Source: an uncultured Veillonella sp. (GTDB lineage: Bacteria; Bacillota; Negativicutes; Veillonellales; Veillonellaceae). Taken from it: a stretch of 17,759 bases of DNA. Each line of letters starts with the position of its first letter. Positions within the stretch are counted from its first letter, which is position 1. Under the pieces are notes generated by a model that was given only the letters and a program-made list of their open reading frames with translations, was not told where the DNA came from and made no database searches. Where the stretch lies: the NCBI GenBank assembly GCA_900550455.1, contig URSE01000016.1:1-17759 (forward strand). Reading direction: 5' to 3'. The position numbers and the translations under genes were made by a program. Positions 7,674 to 14,341 of the stretch are shown piece by piece.

Positions 7674-8830
7674 TGAATGCTTTTGTTATATGGGCTTGGA
7701 TCCGTAAAATTATAGGCTATTTGGTAGCTTTCTGCCTGTTAGGTATTCTCTTTATGTTCTTGGCCTTTTGGTATATGTTTGGTAGGGCAACAGCCTTACC
7801 GAACTTTATCCATACCTATTACATAGCAACGCAAAACTTTATAGAACCTGTATCAAAGACTAGTCTTTGGGATGGGCTCACTAAAGGATTGATTGGAGCC
7901 TTGGATGAGAAGCACTCCCTTTACTTAACTAAGGAAGACTTTACCTCTATGAAGGAGGAAACGGCCGCTTCCTATGCGGGCATTGGTGTCGTTATTGGGC
8001 AAACTGATAATGGTATTGTGGCCGCTCACGTTATGGAGGACCAACCAGCAGAAAAGGCGGGTCTCAAGGATGGCGATATAATCCTAGCTGTTGATGGTCA
8101 GTCCACAGAGAGTATGGCCTTGGATAATGTTTCCTCTGCTATTCGTGGTAAAGCTGGTACGACGGTAACCTTGACGGTTTCTCGAAATGGTGAGAAATTA
8201 GATTTTCCTATCGTACGGGATAAGGTGGTTATGCCTACTGTTCGTAGTCGCATGCTGACAGACCATATTGGTTATATCCGGGTCAGTCAATTTGCAGAAC
8301 CAACAGGGGAAGACTTTGCTGAGCAGTATAAGAACCTAAAGGCGCAAGGCATGACAAAGCTAGTCTTAGACCTCCGCAATAATCCAGGCGGATTGGTAAC
8401 AACAGCAGCCGCCATTGCGAATTATATCTTGCCTCAAGGACCATTTGTTACTGTTCAGGCCCGTGGTGGCCCTATGGAGGCCTATGAATCGCAAGGTCTT
8501 GAAGAGCCAATTCCACTAGTAGTTCTCATGAATAAGAACTCAGCTTCCGCCTCTGAGATTATAGCTGGCGCTGTGCAGGATGAAGGGGTTGGTAAGATAC
8601 TAGGAACTCAATCCTACGGTAAGGGGACTGTGCAAGCAGTCCTCCATAATCTAGCTGGAGAAGCGGTCAAGGTGACCATTGCCAAATACCATACCCCTAA
8701 GGATCGGGTTATCGATGGTATTGGTATTACCCCAGATATTGAATTCCCTCTACCAGCAGGCGTTCGCATTGACTGGAAGACTAACGATCCACAAATTGAA
8801 AAAGCAATTGAAGTAATCAAGACCCTATAA
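7673..8830 (+). CDS. ctpA: Membrane-anchored carboxy-terminal processing protease (PDZ, S41)
   Basis: 385 residues. An uncleaved-looking membrane segment (about 12-36) anchors the protein so that the rest lies outside the cytoplasm. A PDZ domain (about 100-175, with AGIGVVIGQ and AGLKDGDIILAVDG) precedes the S41 domain (about 190-385). The Ser-Lys-Gln catalytic set is intact: S292 in NKNSASASE, K317 in YGKGTVQ and Q321, with the family's usual 25- and 29-residue spacing. LVLDLRNNPGG (230-240) is the family strand-turn. Such proteases trim or degrade exported proteins from the C-terminus and in Pseudomonas destroy M23 endopeptidases. The gene overlaps the M23 gene by 1 nt, suggesting a functional link. 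The symbol is given by family resemblance; ctpB would be equally defensible. Confidence 0.9.
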   Translation: MNAFVIWAWIRKIIGYLVAFCLLGILFMFLAFWYMFGRATALPNFIHTYYIATQNFIEPVSKTSLWDGLTKGLIGALDEKHSLYLTKEDFTSMKEETAASYAGIGVVIGQTDNGIVAAHVMEDQPAEKAGLKDGDIILAVDGQSTESMALDNVSSAIRGKAGTTVTLTVSRNGEKLDFPIVRDKVVMPTVRSRMLTDHIGYIRVSQFAEPTGEDFAEQYKNLKAQGMTKLVLDLRNNPGGLVTTAAAIANYILPQGPFVTVQARGGPMEAYESQGLEEPIPLVVLMNKNSASASEIIAGAVQDEGVGKILGTQSYGKGTVQAVLHNLAGEAVKVTIAKYHTPKDRVIDGIGITPDIEFPLPAGVRIDWKTNDPQIEKAIEVIKTL

Positions 8831-8874
8831 ATAGGCTGGCCTAAAGGCCTCCTTAGGTCAGAAAAGGAAAGAAT

Positions 8875-10146
8875 ATGTTTATAGATCGCGCTCGCGTATA
8901 TGTTAAGGGCGGTGACGGCGGTAATGGGATGTCCTCTTTTCGCCGTGAAAAGTACGTCCCTAATGGTGGTCCAAGTGGTGGTGATGGCGGCAAAGGGGCC
9001 GATGTCATCCTAGTGGCCGACAAAAATGTTAATACCCTAATGGATTTCCGCTATAAGCGCATGTTCCGGGCAGAGGCTGGTGAAAATGGCATGTCTGCTA
9101 ATAAACACGGTCGGGGGAGAGATCCCCTCTATATCAAGGTTCCTATGGGTACCGTGGTGAAGGATGAAGAATCTGGTAAGGTCTATTGTGACCTGACCCA
9201 AGATGGGCAAGAATTCCTCATCGCCAAGGGAGGCCGAGGGGGCCGGGGTAACGCCCGCTTTCAAACAGCAGCTAATAGAGCTCCGACCTTCTCTGAAATG
9301 GGGGAACCAGGGGAAGAACATTGGCTTCAATTAGAACTTAAGGTCCTTGCTGATGTAGGTCTATTGGGATATCCATCAGTAGGTAAGTCCTCAATTATTC
9401 GCAAGGTATCTGCGGCACGCCCTGATGTAGCGGCCTACCATTTTACTACCTTGACGCCAGTCTTGGGGGTTGTGTCGTTACCTGGGGACCGTAACTTTGT
9501 CATGGCCGATATTCCAGGTCTCATCGACGGGGCTGCAGAAGGGGTTGGTTTAGGCCATAACTTCCTTCGACATGTGGAACGGTCGAACATCCTCCTCCAT
9601 ATCCTGGATGTATCTGGCATGGAAGGGAGAGATCCTAAGGATGATTTCGATGCCATTAATCGGGAACTGGCTAAGTATTCTCCAACATTGGCTAAGAAAA
9701 AACAAATTGTAGTCCTCAACAAAATTGACCTTGTTCAAGATGATACAACTATTCCAGAGGTAACTAAGTATTTTGAAGATAAGGGCTATGAAGTCTTTGC
9801 AGTCAATGCTCTTACAGGCCAAGGCTTGTCAGAACTTATGGAACGTGCATACTACTATGTAGAAAACTACGAACCAGAGCCTGAGGCAAGTGATGATGCT
9901 GTGGTATACGAAGCTAAGGAAGATGTGGAATTTGTCATTACCCGTGGAGATGATGCATCCTTTACCATTACGGGTAAGCGAATTGAACGTCTAGTGGCTA
10001 TGACTAACTTTAGTGATGACCAATCGGTTCGGCGCTTCCAAAAAATTTGGCGTTACATGGAGTTGGATGATAGACTCCGTGAAAAGGGTTGCCAAGAGGG
10101 CGATGAAGTCCATATTGGTGAACAAACATTTACATTCCACGATTAG
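8875..10146 (+). CDS. obgE: GTPase ObgE/CgtA, 50S assembly and stress GTPase
   Basis: 423 residues in the full three-domain form. The glycine-rich Obg domain spans about 2-158 (KGGDGGNGMSSFRREKYVP start). The G domain spans about 159-330, with G1 GYPSVGKSS (165-173), switch I FTTLTP (190-195), G3 DIPG (212-215) and G4 NKID (282-285). The C-terminal OCT domain spans about 350-423 and is present in Firmicute Obg. ObgE binds the 50S subunit late in assembly and links it to the (p)ppGpp state. The G5 loop reads NALTGQG where most relatives have SALTGQG, a mild change. The ribosome site is AAAAGGAAAG just before the ATG. It lies 44 nt after the S41 gene, the widest gap in the window, and 8 nt before yhbY. 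Confidence 0.96.
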   Translation: MFIDRARVYVKGGDGGNGMSSFRREKYVPNGGPSGGDGGKGADVILVADKNVNTLMDFRYKRMFRAEAGENGMSANKHGRGRDPLYIKVPMGTVVKDEESGKVYCDLTQDGQEFLIAKGGRGGRGNARFQTAANRAPTFSEMGEPGEEHWLQLELKVLADVGLLGYPSVGKSSIIRKVSAARPDVAAYHFTTLTPVLGVVSLPGDRNFVMADIPGLIDGAAEGVGLGHNFLRHVERSNILLHILDVSGMEGRDPKDDFDAINRELAKYSPTLAKKKQIVVLNKIDLVQDDTTIPEVTKYFEDKGYEVFAVNALTGQGLSELMERAYYYVENYEPEPEASDDAVVYEAKEDVEFVITRGDDASFTITGKRIERLVAMTNFSDDQSVRRFQKIWRYMELDDRLREKGCQEGDEVHIGEQTFTFHD

Positions 10147-10154
10147 GAGATACC

Positions 10155-10442
10155 ATGACAGGTAAACAAAAACGCTATTTACGGTCCTTGGCAGCGACCA
10201 TGGATCCTGTCGTATTTATCGGCAAGAATGGCTTAGAAAATGCGGTAATTGATTCCGCTCGAGCAGCCATTACAAAACGAGAATTAATCAAGGTAAAACT
10301 CTTGAATAATAGTCCAGAAGAAAAGACCATCTTTCAAGACTTAGCGGACATGTTAGGAGCAGAATTGGTACAGGTAATCGGCTTTAATGGGGTCCTCTTC
10401 AAGAAGAAGAAAGAAAACTCCAAGATTGAATTACCTAAATAG
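10155..10442 (+). CDS. yhbY: YhbY-family (CRM domain) ribosome assembly RNA-binding protein
   Basis: 95 residues, the usual size of a stand-alone CRM domain. Visible features are the start TGKQKRYLRSLA, the FIGKNGL loop (21-27) matching the RNA-contacting GxxG-type loop of CRM proteins, RELIKVKLL (42-50), and QVIGFNGVLFKKKK (73-86) with a basic tail. YhbY associates with pre-50S particles; the Obg neighbour fits this. In many relatives the residue after VIG is Arg; here it is Phe-Asn. A TAGGAGATACC ribosome site precedes the ATG at 10155, 8 nt after obgE. Confidence 0.93.
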   Translation: MTGKQKRYLRSLAATMDPVVFIGKNGLENAVIDSARAAITKRELIKVKLLNNSPEEKTIFQDLADMLGAELVQVIGFNGVLFKKKKENSKIELPK

Positions 10443-10453
10443 TATTAGCTTGT

Positions 10454-10458
10454 AGGAG
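10454..10458 (+). promoter_or_regulatory. Ribosome binding site of the 51-residue membrane protein
   Basis: AGGAG, followed by AGAG, lies 4 nt before ATG 10463 and 7 nt before ATG 10466. It is as strong as the sites of the flanking genes and is the main sign that this short frame is translated. The second ATG has the better spacing. Confidence 0.6.
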
Positions 10459-10462
10459 AGAG

Positions 10463-10618
10463 ATGATGTGGAATAAACTTAGGGCCCTTAAGGCTTACTA
10501 CCTCTACATGTCATCTCCTAAGGGCTACTATGAATGGCAATACTATTGTAAGGCCATAGGACTGGCTATCCTATTTATGGCTTTGATTATGTTAGTCATG
10601 TATGGCTTGGGAGTATAG
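10463..10618 (+). CDS. Small single-pass membrane protein, unrecognised
   Basis: A 51-codon frame fills the space between yhbY and nadD exactly. It starts 20 nt after yhbY, and its TAG is followed at once by the nadD GTG. I do not recognise a family. The N-terminal 30 residues (MMWNKLRALKAYYLYMSSPK and the following ten) are basic and rich in aromatics, with seven tyrosines and two tryptophans in the whole protein. Residues 31-51 (AIGLAILFMALIMLVMYGLG plus V) form one hydrophobic helix ending at the stop. Topology is predicted N-in, tail-anchored-like. Support comes from the AGGAG site, the tight fit between two genes and the lack of any other explanation for the 176-nt space. A start at 10466 (50 residues) is equally possible. 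Function is unknown. Confidence 0.72.
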   Translation: MMWNKLRALKAYYLYMSSPKGYYEWQYYCKAIGLAILFMALIMLVMYGLGV

Positions 10619-11239
10619 GTGTCAATGAAACAGCGGATTGGTTTGATGGGGGGGACCTTTAACCCTATCCATATGGCTCACCTTATGATTGCGGACCGTA
10701 CCAAGGAGGCCTTTGGCCTAGATAAGGTTATTTTTATGCCCGCAAAGGAACCACCTCATAAGAAAACCATACCTGTAAACCACCGCTACAAGATGGTGGA
10801 ATTGGCTATCGCTGATAATCCAGACTTCACTATTTCAGATTTAGAAATCAGGCGGGAGGGCCCTTCCTATAGTTTAGATACGGTGGAGGAACTCTTGGCA
10901 GTGTATGGTGCCAATACGGAAATTTATTTCATCACCGGTACAGATTCCATCCAGGACCTACCTACCTGGCATAAGCCAATGGAACTCTTAGAGAAATGCC
11001 ATTTCGTAGGCACCATTCGGCCAGAGGGTTCAGACCAAGTGGAGGCTTCTCTTAAGGCTTTGGAACCTTTGAGCCGGGTCAAAATACACTTTTTAATGGT
11101 ACCGCAACTGGCTATATCTTCCTCTTATATACGGCGATGCCTAAAAGAGGGGAAATCAGTTAAGTATATTCTTCCTCAAGTAGTATTGGACTATATAGAG
11201 AAAGAAGGGTTATATAAAGGGGCAGGCTATGACCTTTAA
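10619..11239 (+). CDS. nadD: Nicotinate-nucleotide adenylyltransferase NadD
   Basis: 206 residues from GTG 10619. It adenylylates nicotinate mononucleotide to deamido-NAD in NAD biosynthesis (cytoplasm). Visible are the nucleotidyltransferase loop GGTFNPIH (11-18) with the HxxH pair H18 and H21, ITGTDSIQDLPTWHKP (105-120) typical of NadD substrate binding, and ISSSYIRR (167-173) matching the second (S/T)xxxR nucleotide-binding motif. Start choice is not certain. GTG 10619 lies 6 nt after GGGAG (10608-10612); the ATG two codons later (10625) begins MKQRIGLMGGTF, closer to relatives, but has worse spacing. The last 11 nt overlap yqeK. The nadD-yqeK-rsfS order is widely conserved in Firmicutes. 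Confidence 0.95.
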   Translation: MSMKQRIGLMGGTFNPIHMAHLMIADRTKEAFGLDKVIFMPAKEPPHKKTIPVNHRYKMVELAIADNPDFTISDLEIRREGPSYSLDTVEELLAVYGANTEIYFITGTDSIQDLPTWHKPMELLEKCHFVGTIRPEGSDQVEASLKALEPLSRVKIHFLMVPQLAISSSYIRRCLKEGKSVKYILPQVVLDYIEKEGLYKGAGYDL

Positions 11240-11807
11240 TGAAATTTCTAAAGACCTTGCAAAGCGCTTGAGTCCTAAACGCTATCGCCATGTACTGGGG
11301 GTAGTAGAGGCCGCTGAAGAGCTGGCTAAAGTCTATGAGGTTGATATAAAGAAGGCCCGTTTGGCAGCCCTTCTCCACGATTGTGCCAAAGAAGAAAAAT
11401 TAGATGCTATGCAAGCTATCGTTAAGGTAGGGGGGTTAGTCTTAGACCAAGATATGTTGGCATCTGGTGCCCTGCTTCACGGAGAAGCAGGTGCCGTCTT
11501 GGCTAAGACCCGGTATGGGGTGGATGACCCAACCATCTGTGAAGCGATTCGGGTTCATACGGTGGGGAAACCACATATGTCAGACTTGGATAAGGTGATA
11601 TTTCTAGCGGATTACATCGAGCCGAACCGTGATTTTCCAGGTGTGGAAATCCTTCGTCAAAAGGCGAGAGAAGATTTAAATCAAGGGGTCTTAGCAGGCT
11701 ATGATATGACCATTAGGCACCTTTTAGATAAGGGCTTATGTATATATGAGCCAACCATCGTAGGGCGCAATGCCTTACTTAAAGAAATAAAATCGATTAA
11801 TGGATAA
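11229..11807 (+). CDS. yqeK: HD-domain phosphohydrolase YqeK (symmetrical Ap4A hydrolase)
   Basis: 192 residues. YqeK enzymes split diadenosine tetraphosphate symmetrically into two ADP, using a di-iron HD site. The HD metal ligands are visible: H21 in RYRHVLGV, H50-D51 in LLHDCAKE, H84 in LLHGEAGA, H110 in RVHTVGKP, and D128 in FLADYIEPNRDF. This pattern, including DYIEPNR, is diagnostic for the YqeK group. An AAAGGGG ribosome site (11217-11222 region) within nadD precedes the ATG at 11229. The 11-nt overlap with nadD implies coupled expression of NAD synthesis and alarmone removal. The LCP gene follows after 21 nt. Confidence 0.93.
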   Translation: MTFNEISKDLAKRLSPKRYRHVLGVVEAAEELAKVYEVDIKKARLAALLHDCAKEEKLDAMQAIVKVGGLVLDQDMLASGALLHGEAGAVLAKTRYGVDDPTICEAIRVHTVGKPHMSDLDKVIFLADYIEPNRDFPGVEILRQKAREDLNQGVLAGYDMTIRHLLDKGLCIYEPTIVGRNALLKEIKSING

Positions 11808-11828
11808 TACAATGGAGAGAATGGATTC

Positions 11829-13016
11829 ATGATGGATGAACAAGAAAAAGAGCGGGAGCTAGAGCGCCGTATCCGTCGGCGACGAGCCCAACGCAAGCGC
11901 AAGGAAAGTAAAATCAAATGGGGGCGCTTTATTCCTTCCTTAATCCTTATTATCCTTCTTATAGGAGGTATAGGCTTTGGCCTAGTTAAGGGCATTGGTG
12001 CTATATATGGAGCCTACCAGTCTCATAAGGAGGCCACAATGGAGGCTAAACCCTTGCCAGAGGAGGCACAGGAACCACCATCTATTCCATCGGTGACAGT
12101 TAACCAAGAGGCCTTGGATAAGCCTATCTATGTCCTGCTGGCAGGACGGGATGCTAACAATCCATCCCAAGCTGATTCTCTCTATTTAGTGTCCATTAAT
12201 CTAGACCAAAAATTGGTGGATATCATTGGTATTCCTGCTAATACTAAAATTGATAATCGGGATAAGACTGGTGCCAATAAAATCAATAGCTTTTATAGTA
12301 CGGGGGGCATGGACCTGACCAAGGCTGTAGTAGAGGATATTTTCCACATCTCTATTCCTTACTATGTGGTAGTGGACCAAGAGGCCTTTAAACATACTGT
12401 AGATGTGATAGGGACCCAGTCCTTTTATGTAGAAAGCGCTATGAACCACACCGATGCTGAAAGTGGGTTAGAAGATATTAATCTCAAAAAGGGTTATCAA
12501 GACTTGGATGGTAATAAGGCCCTTCAATATGTACGATACACTGACGATCCTCAAGATAACTTCTCACGGGTGGAACGGCAGGAACGCTTTATGAAAACCT
12601 TGCTAGCCTCCCTTCAAGGGTCTATGACACTGACTAATGCTTGGGATACATGGCGAGTTTGGTCTCACTTTGAGTCCAATATCTCCACCTGGGATGCGGT
12701 TAAGTTGCTCTATAAGATCACTCATATGGAAGCGACCAACATCCACTTCTACATCTTGCCGGGCCATAAGGACACGCTTAATGGCGAGAAATATTGGGTA
12801 GTTGACCCAAGTGAGGCTCAGCGTTTAGTAGGCATTATGACAGGCGATATTGACGCCTCGGAGATGGCCTCCATGATGCCTGTTTTAAAACCAGATACAG
12901 AGCAAGTTAAGGAAAATACAAATACAAGTGAAGCTAATGTGCCAGATAATCAAAAATCCAAAGAAGAACGGGCTGGTACTCACACAAGCGATCCTAAGAA
13001 AGATAAGGGGATTTAA
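11829..13016 (+). CDS. LCP (LytR-CpsA-Psr) family envelope protein, divergent active site
   Basis: 395 residues. A strongly basic cytoplasmic tail (1-33, with RRIRRRRAQRKRK) precedes one membrane segment (about 34-56), a linker, the LCP domain (about 98-262) and a low-complexity hydrophilic C-terminal tail (about 355-395). LCP proteins attach undecaprenyl-linked polymers to peptidoglycan or proteins. Domain marks are YVLLAG (101-106), AD-SLYLVSIN (115-124), KINSFYSTGG (151-160), YYVVVDQEAF, GNKALQYVRY (228-237) and SRVERQERF (246-254). Family members normally have IPRDT; here it is IPANT (135-139), so the conserved Arg and Asp are Ala and Asn. The usual second Arg of YVRxR is Thr238. R236, R247, R250 and Q251 are kept. 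Ligand binding may therefore differ. The gene lies between yqeK and rsfS, a common place for an LCP gene. The name 'LytR transcriptional regulator' would be wrong. Confidence 0.85.
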   Translation: MMDEQEKERELERRIRRRRAQRKRKESKIKWGRFIPSLILIILLIGGIGFGLVKGIGAIYGAYQSHKEATMEAKPLPEEAQEPPSIPSVTVNQEALDKPIYVLLAGRDANNPSQADSLYLVSINLDQKLVDIIGIPANTKIDNRDKTGANKINSFYSTGGMDLTKAVVEDIFHISIPYYVVVDQEAFKHTVDVIGTQSFYVESAMNHTDAESGLEDINLKKGYQDLDGNKALQYVRYTDDPQDNFSRVERQERFMKTLLASLQGSMTLTNAWDTWRVWSHFESNISTWDAVKLLYKITHMEATNIHFYILPGHKDTLNGEKYWVVDPSEAQRLVGIMTGDIDASEMASMMPVLKPDTEQVKENTNTSEANVPDNQKSKEERAGTHTSDPKKDKGI

Positions 13017-13018
13017 GG

Positions 13019-13381
13019 ATGAAAGAAAAAGAACAAATTAAAGCGGTAGCCCTTGTGATGGCTCAGGCTGCATTTGATAAAAAAGGGCAAGATATCAGTA
13101 TTATGGACTTAGAAGGGATTTCCCTCTTGTCTGATTACTTTGTCCTTGTTACCGCTAATAATGTAAAAAATGCCCAAGCTATTGCGGATGAAATGGAAGA
13201 TAAGGCAGCCCTTGAAGGCATGACTGTCCTGCATCGTGAGGGATACCGGGAAGGAGAATGGGTCCTTCTCGATTTTGGTGATATTATCGTCCATGTCTTT
13301 GGCGGTCAAGACTACCGTGATTTCTATGGGTTAGAACAACTTTGGTCCGATGCCAAGTATGTAGATTTTGAGGGCAAGTAA
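13019..13381 (+). CDS. rsfS: Ribosomal silencing factor RsfS
   Basis: 120 residues, normal length. RsfS binds ribosomal protein uL14 on the 50S subunit and blocks 30S joining when nutrients run low. Conserved features are DISIMDLEGISLLSDYFVL (25-43), TANNVKNAQAIADE (45-58), GEWVLLDFGDIIVHVF (79-94) and the C-terminal RDFYGLEQLWSDAK (100-113). It starts 2 nt after the LCP stop with AAGGGG 8 nt upstream, and its stop directly abuts the cvfB ATG. Together with ObgE and YhbY it makes three large-subunit factors in this operon-like run. Confidence 0.95.
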   Translation: MKEKEQIKAVALVMAQAAFDKKGQDISIMDLEGISLLSDYFVLVTANNVKNAQAIADEMEDKAALEGMTVLHREGYREGEWVLLDFGDIIVHVFGGQDYRDFYGLEQLWSDAKYVDFEGK

Positions 13382-14299
13382 ATGGCCAGTACACTTTCTG
13401 AAAATACAATCCAACGGCTGACTGTTCTTCGGACTAGTGACCAAGGGGCCTTTTTGGATGGGCAAACGGGCAATACATCAGATGATATCTTGCTCCATAA
13501 GGATCAGCAAACAGGGCCGGTAGCCATTGGTGATCAGGTTGAGGTCTTTCTCTATAAAGACCCTAAGGGGCGCTTGACTGCATCCATGCGCTTGCCTGCC
13601 ATGAAAATAGGTCAAATCGCTTATACTGAAGTCATCAATACTACCAACTTTGGCTGTTTCGTAGAAGTAGGGACCGAACGGGGAATTTTCATGCCTCATG
13701 CTGAGATGCGGGGCCGCCCTCAGGTGGGAGAAAAGGTCTGGGTCCGCCTCTATGAGGATAAGTCCGGTCGTTTGGCCGTATCCATGGATGTGGATGATGC
13801 TATGAGGCGAGCCTCCAAACCGGCTGCTGATGCTAAGTTGGGGCAAGATATTAAAGGTGCGGTCTATAATTTGACCGCTGAAGGGGCTTTCTTAATTAGC
13901 CCTGAACGGTGGATCGCCTTTATTCATCGGTCTGAAATGACCCATACGGTTAAGGTGGGAGAGATGGTAAGTGCCCGCATTATCTATAAGCGGGAAGACG
14001 GTCGTCTCAATGCCTCTATGCGTCCCCTTAAGGAAGTGGCTTTAGCTTCTGATGGGGATCGAATCATGGCTTATTTAGGGGAACGGAATGGGAAAATTCC
14101 CTATTCCGACGGTACCTCTGCAGCCCTTATTAAGGATAAGTTTAATATCTCTAAAGCCGCTTTTAAGCGGGCTCTAGGCCATCTCATGAAGGAAAATAAA
14201 ATTATCCAAGAGGATGGCTGGACCCTCTTAACAGATTATGGTCGTCAGTTCTTGGCAGACCAAGAATCAGCAAGAGTGGCTCAAAAAGCTCAAGGTTAA
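13382..14299 (+). CDS. cvfB: S1-domain RNA-binding protein CvfB/YitL
   Basis: 305 residues. The layout matches CvfB: three S1-like OB domains (about 10-70, 74-136, 155-213), each closing with an LxASMR- or LAVSMD-type strand, then a winged-helix domain (about 225-288) with YSDGTSAALIKDKFNISKAAFKRALGHL-like sequence spread over 241-268. CvfB (named from Staphylococcus aureus) binds RNA and affects virulence gene expression; the molecular role elsewhere is unclear. The segment NTTNFGCFVEVG (87-98) is the typical S1 face. GAGGG before the rsfS stop can serve as ribosome site. Zero-nt spacing after rsfS suggests cotranscription; trkA follows after 42 nt. Confidence 0.88.
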   Translation: MASTLSENTIQRLTVLRTSDQGAFLDGQTGNTSDDILLHKDQQTGPVAIGDQVEVFLYKDPKGRLTASMRLPAMKIGQIAYTEVINTTNFGCFVEVGTERGIFMPHAEMRGRPQVGEKVWVRLYEDKSGRLAVSMDVDDAMRRASKPAADAKLGQDIKGAVYNLTAEGAFLISPERWIAFIHRSEMTHTVKVGEMVSARIIYKREDGRLNASMRPLKEVALASDGDRIMAYLGERNGKIPYSDGTSAALIKDKFNISKAAFKRALGHLMKENKIIQEDGWTLLTDYGRQFLADQESARVAQKAQG

Positions 14300-14341
14300 G
14301 AGTCCAATTATCAGAAGAGAAGGGAAGTCAGACGATATAGT

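Noticed and set aside
8796..8831. Possible promoter before obgE (TTGAAA or TTGAAG with TATAAA)
   Set aside because: The spacers are about 24 and 12 nt, neither compatible with a standard sigma-70 type promoter.
8840..8857. Imperfect inverted repeat CCTAA...TTAGG with an inner AGGCCT between the S41 gene and obgE
   Set aside because: The outer stem is only 5 bp and no U-rich tract follows, so it is not a credible terminator; it may be chance in a 44-nt gap.
13478..13846. 122-codon minus-strand frame opposite cvfB, and 141-codon minus-strand frame at 4011-4436 opposite transketolase
   Set aside because: Both are antisense to strongly conserved genes, show no family features and are best explained as by-products of codon bias.
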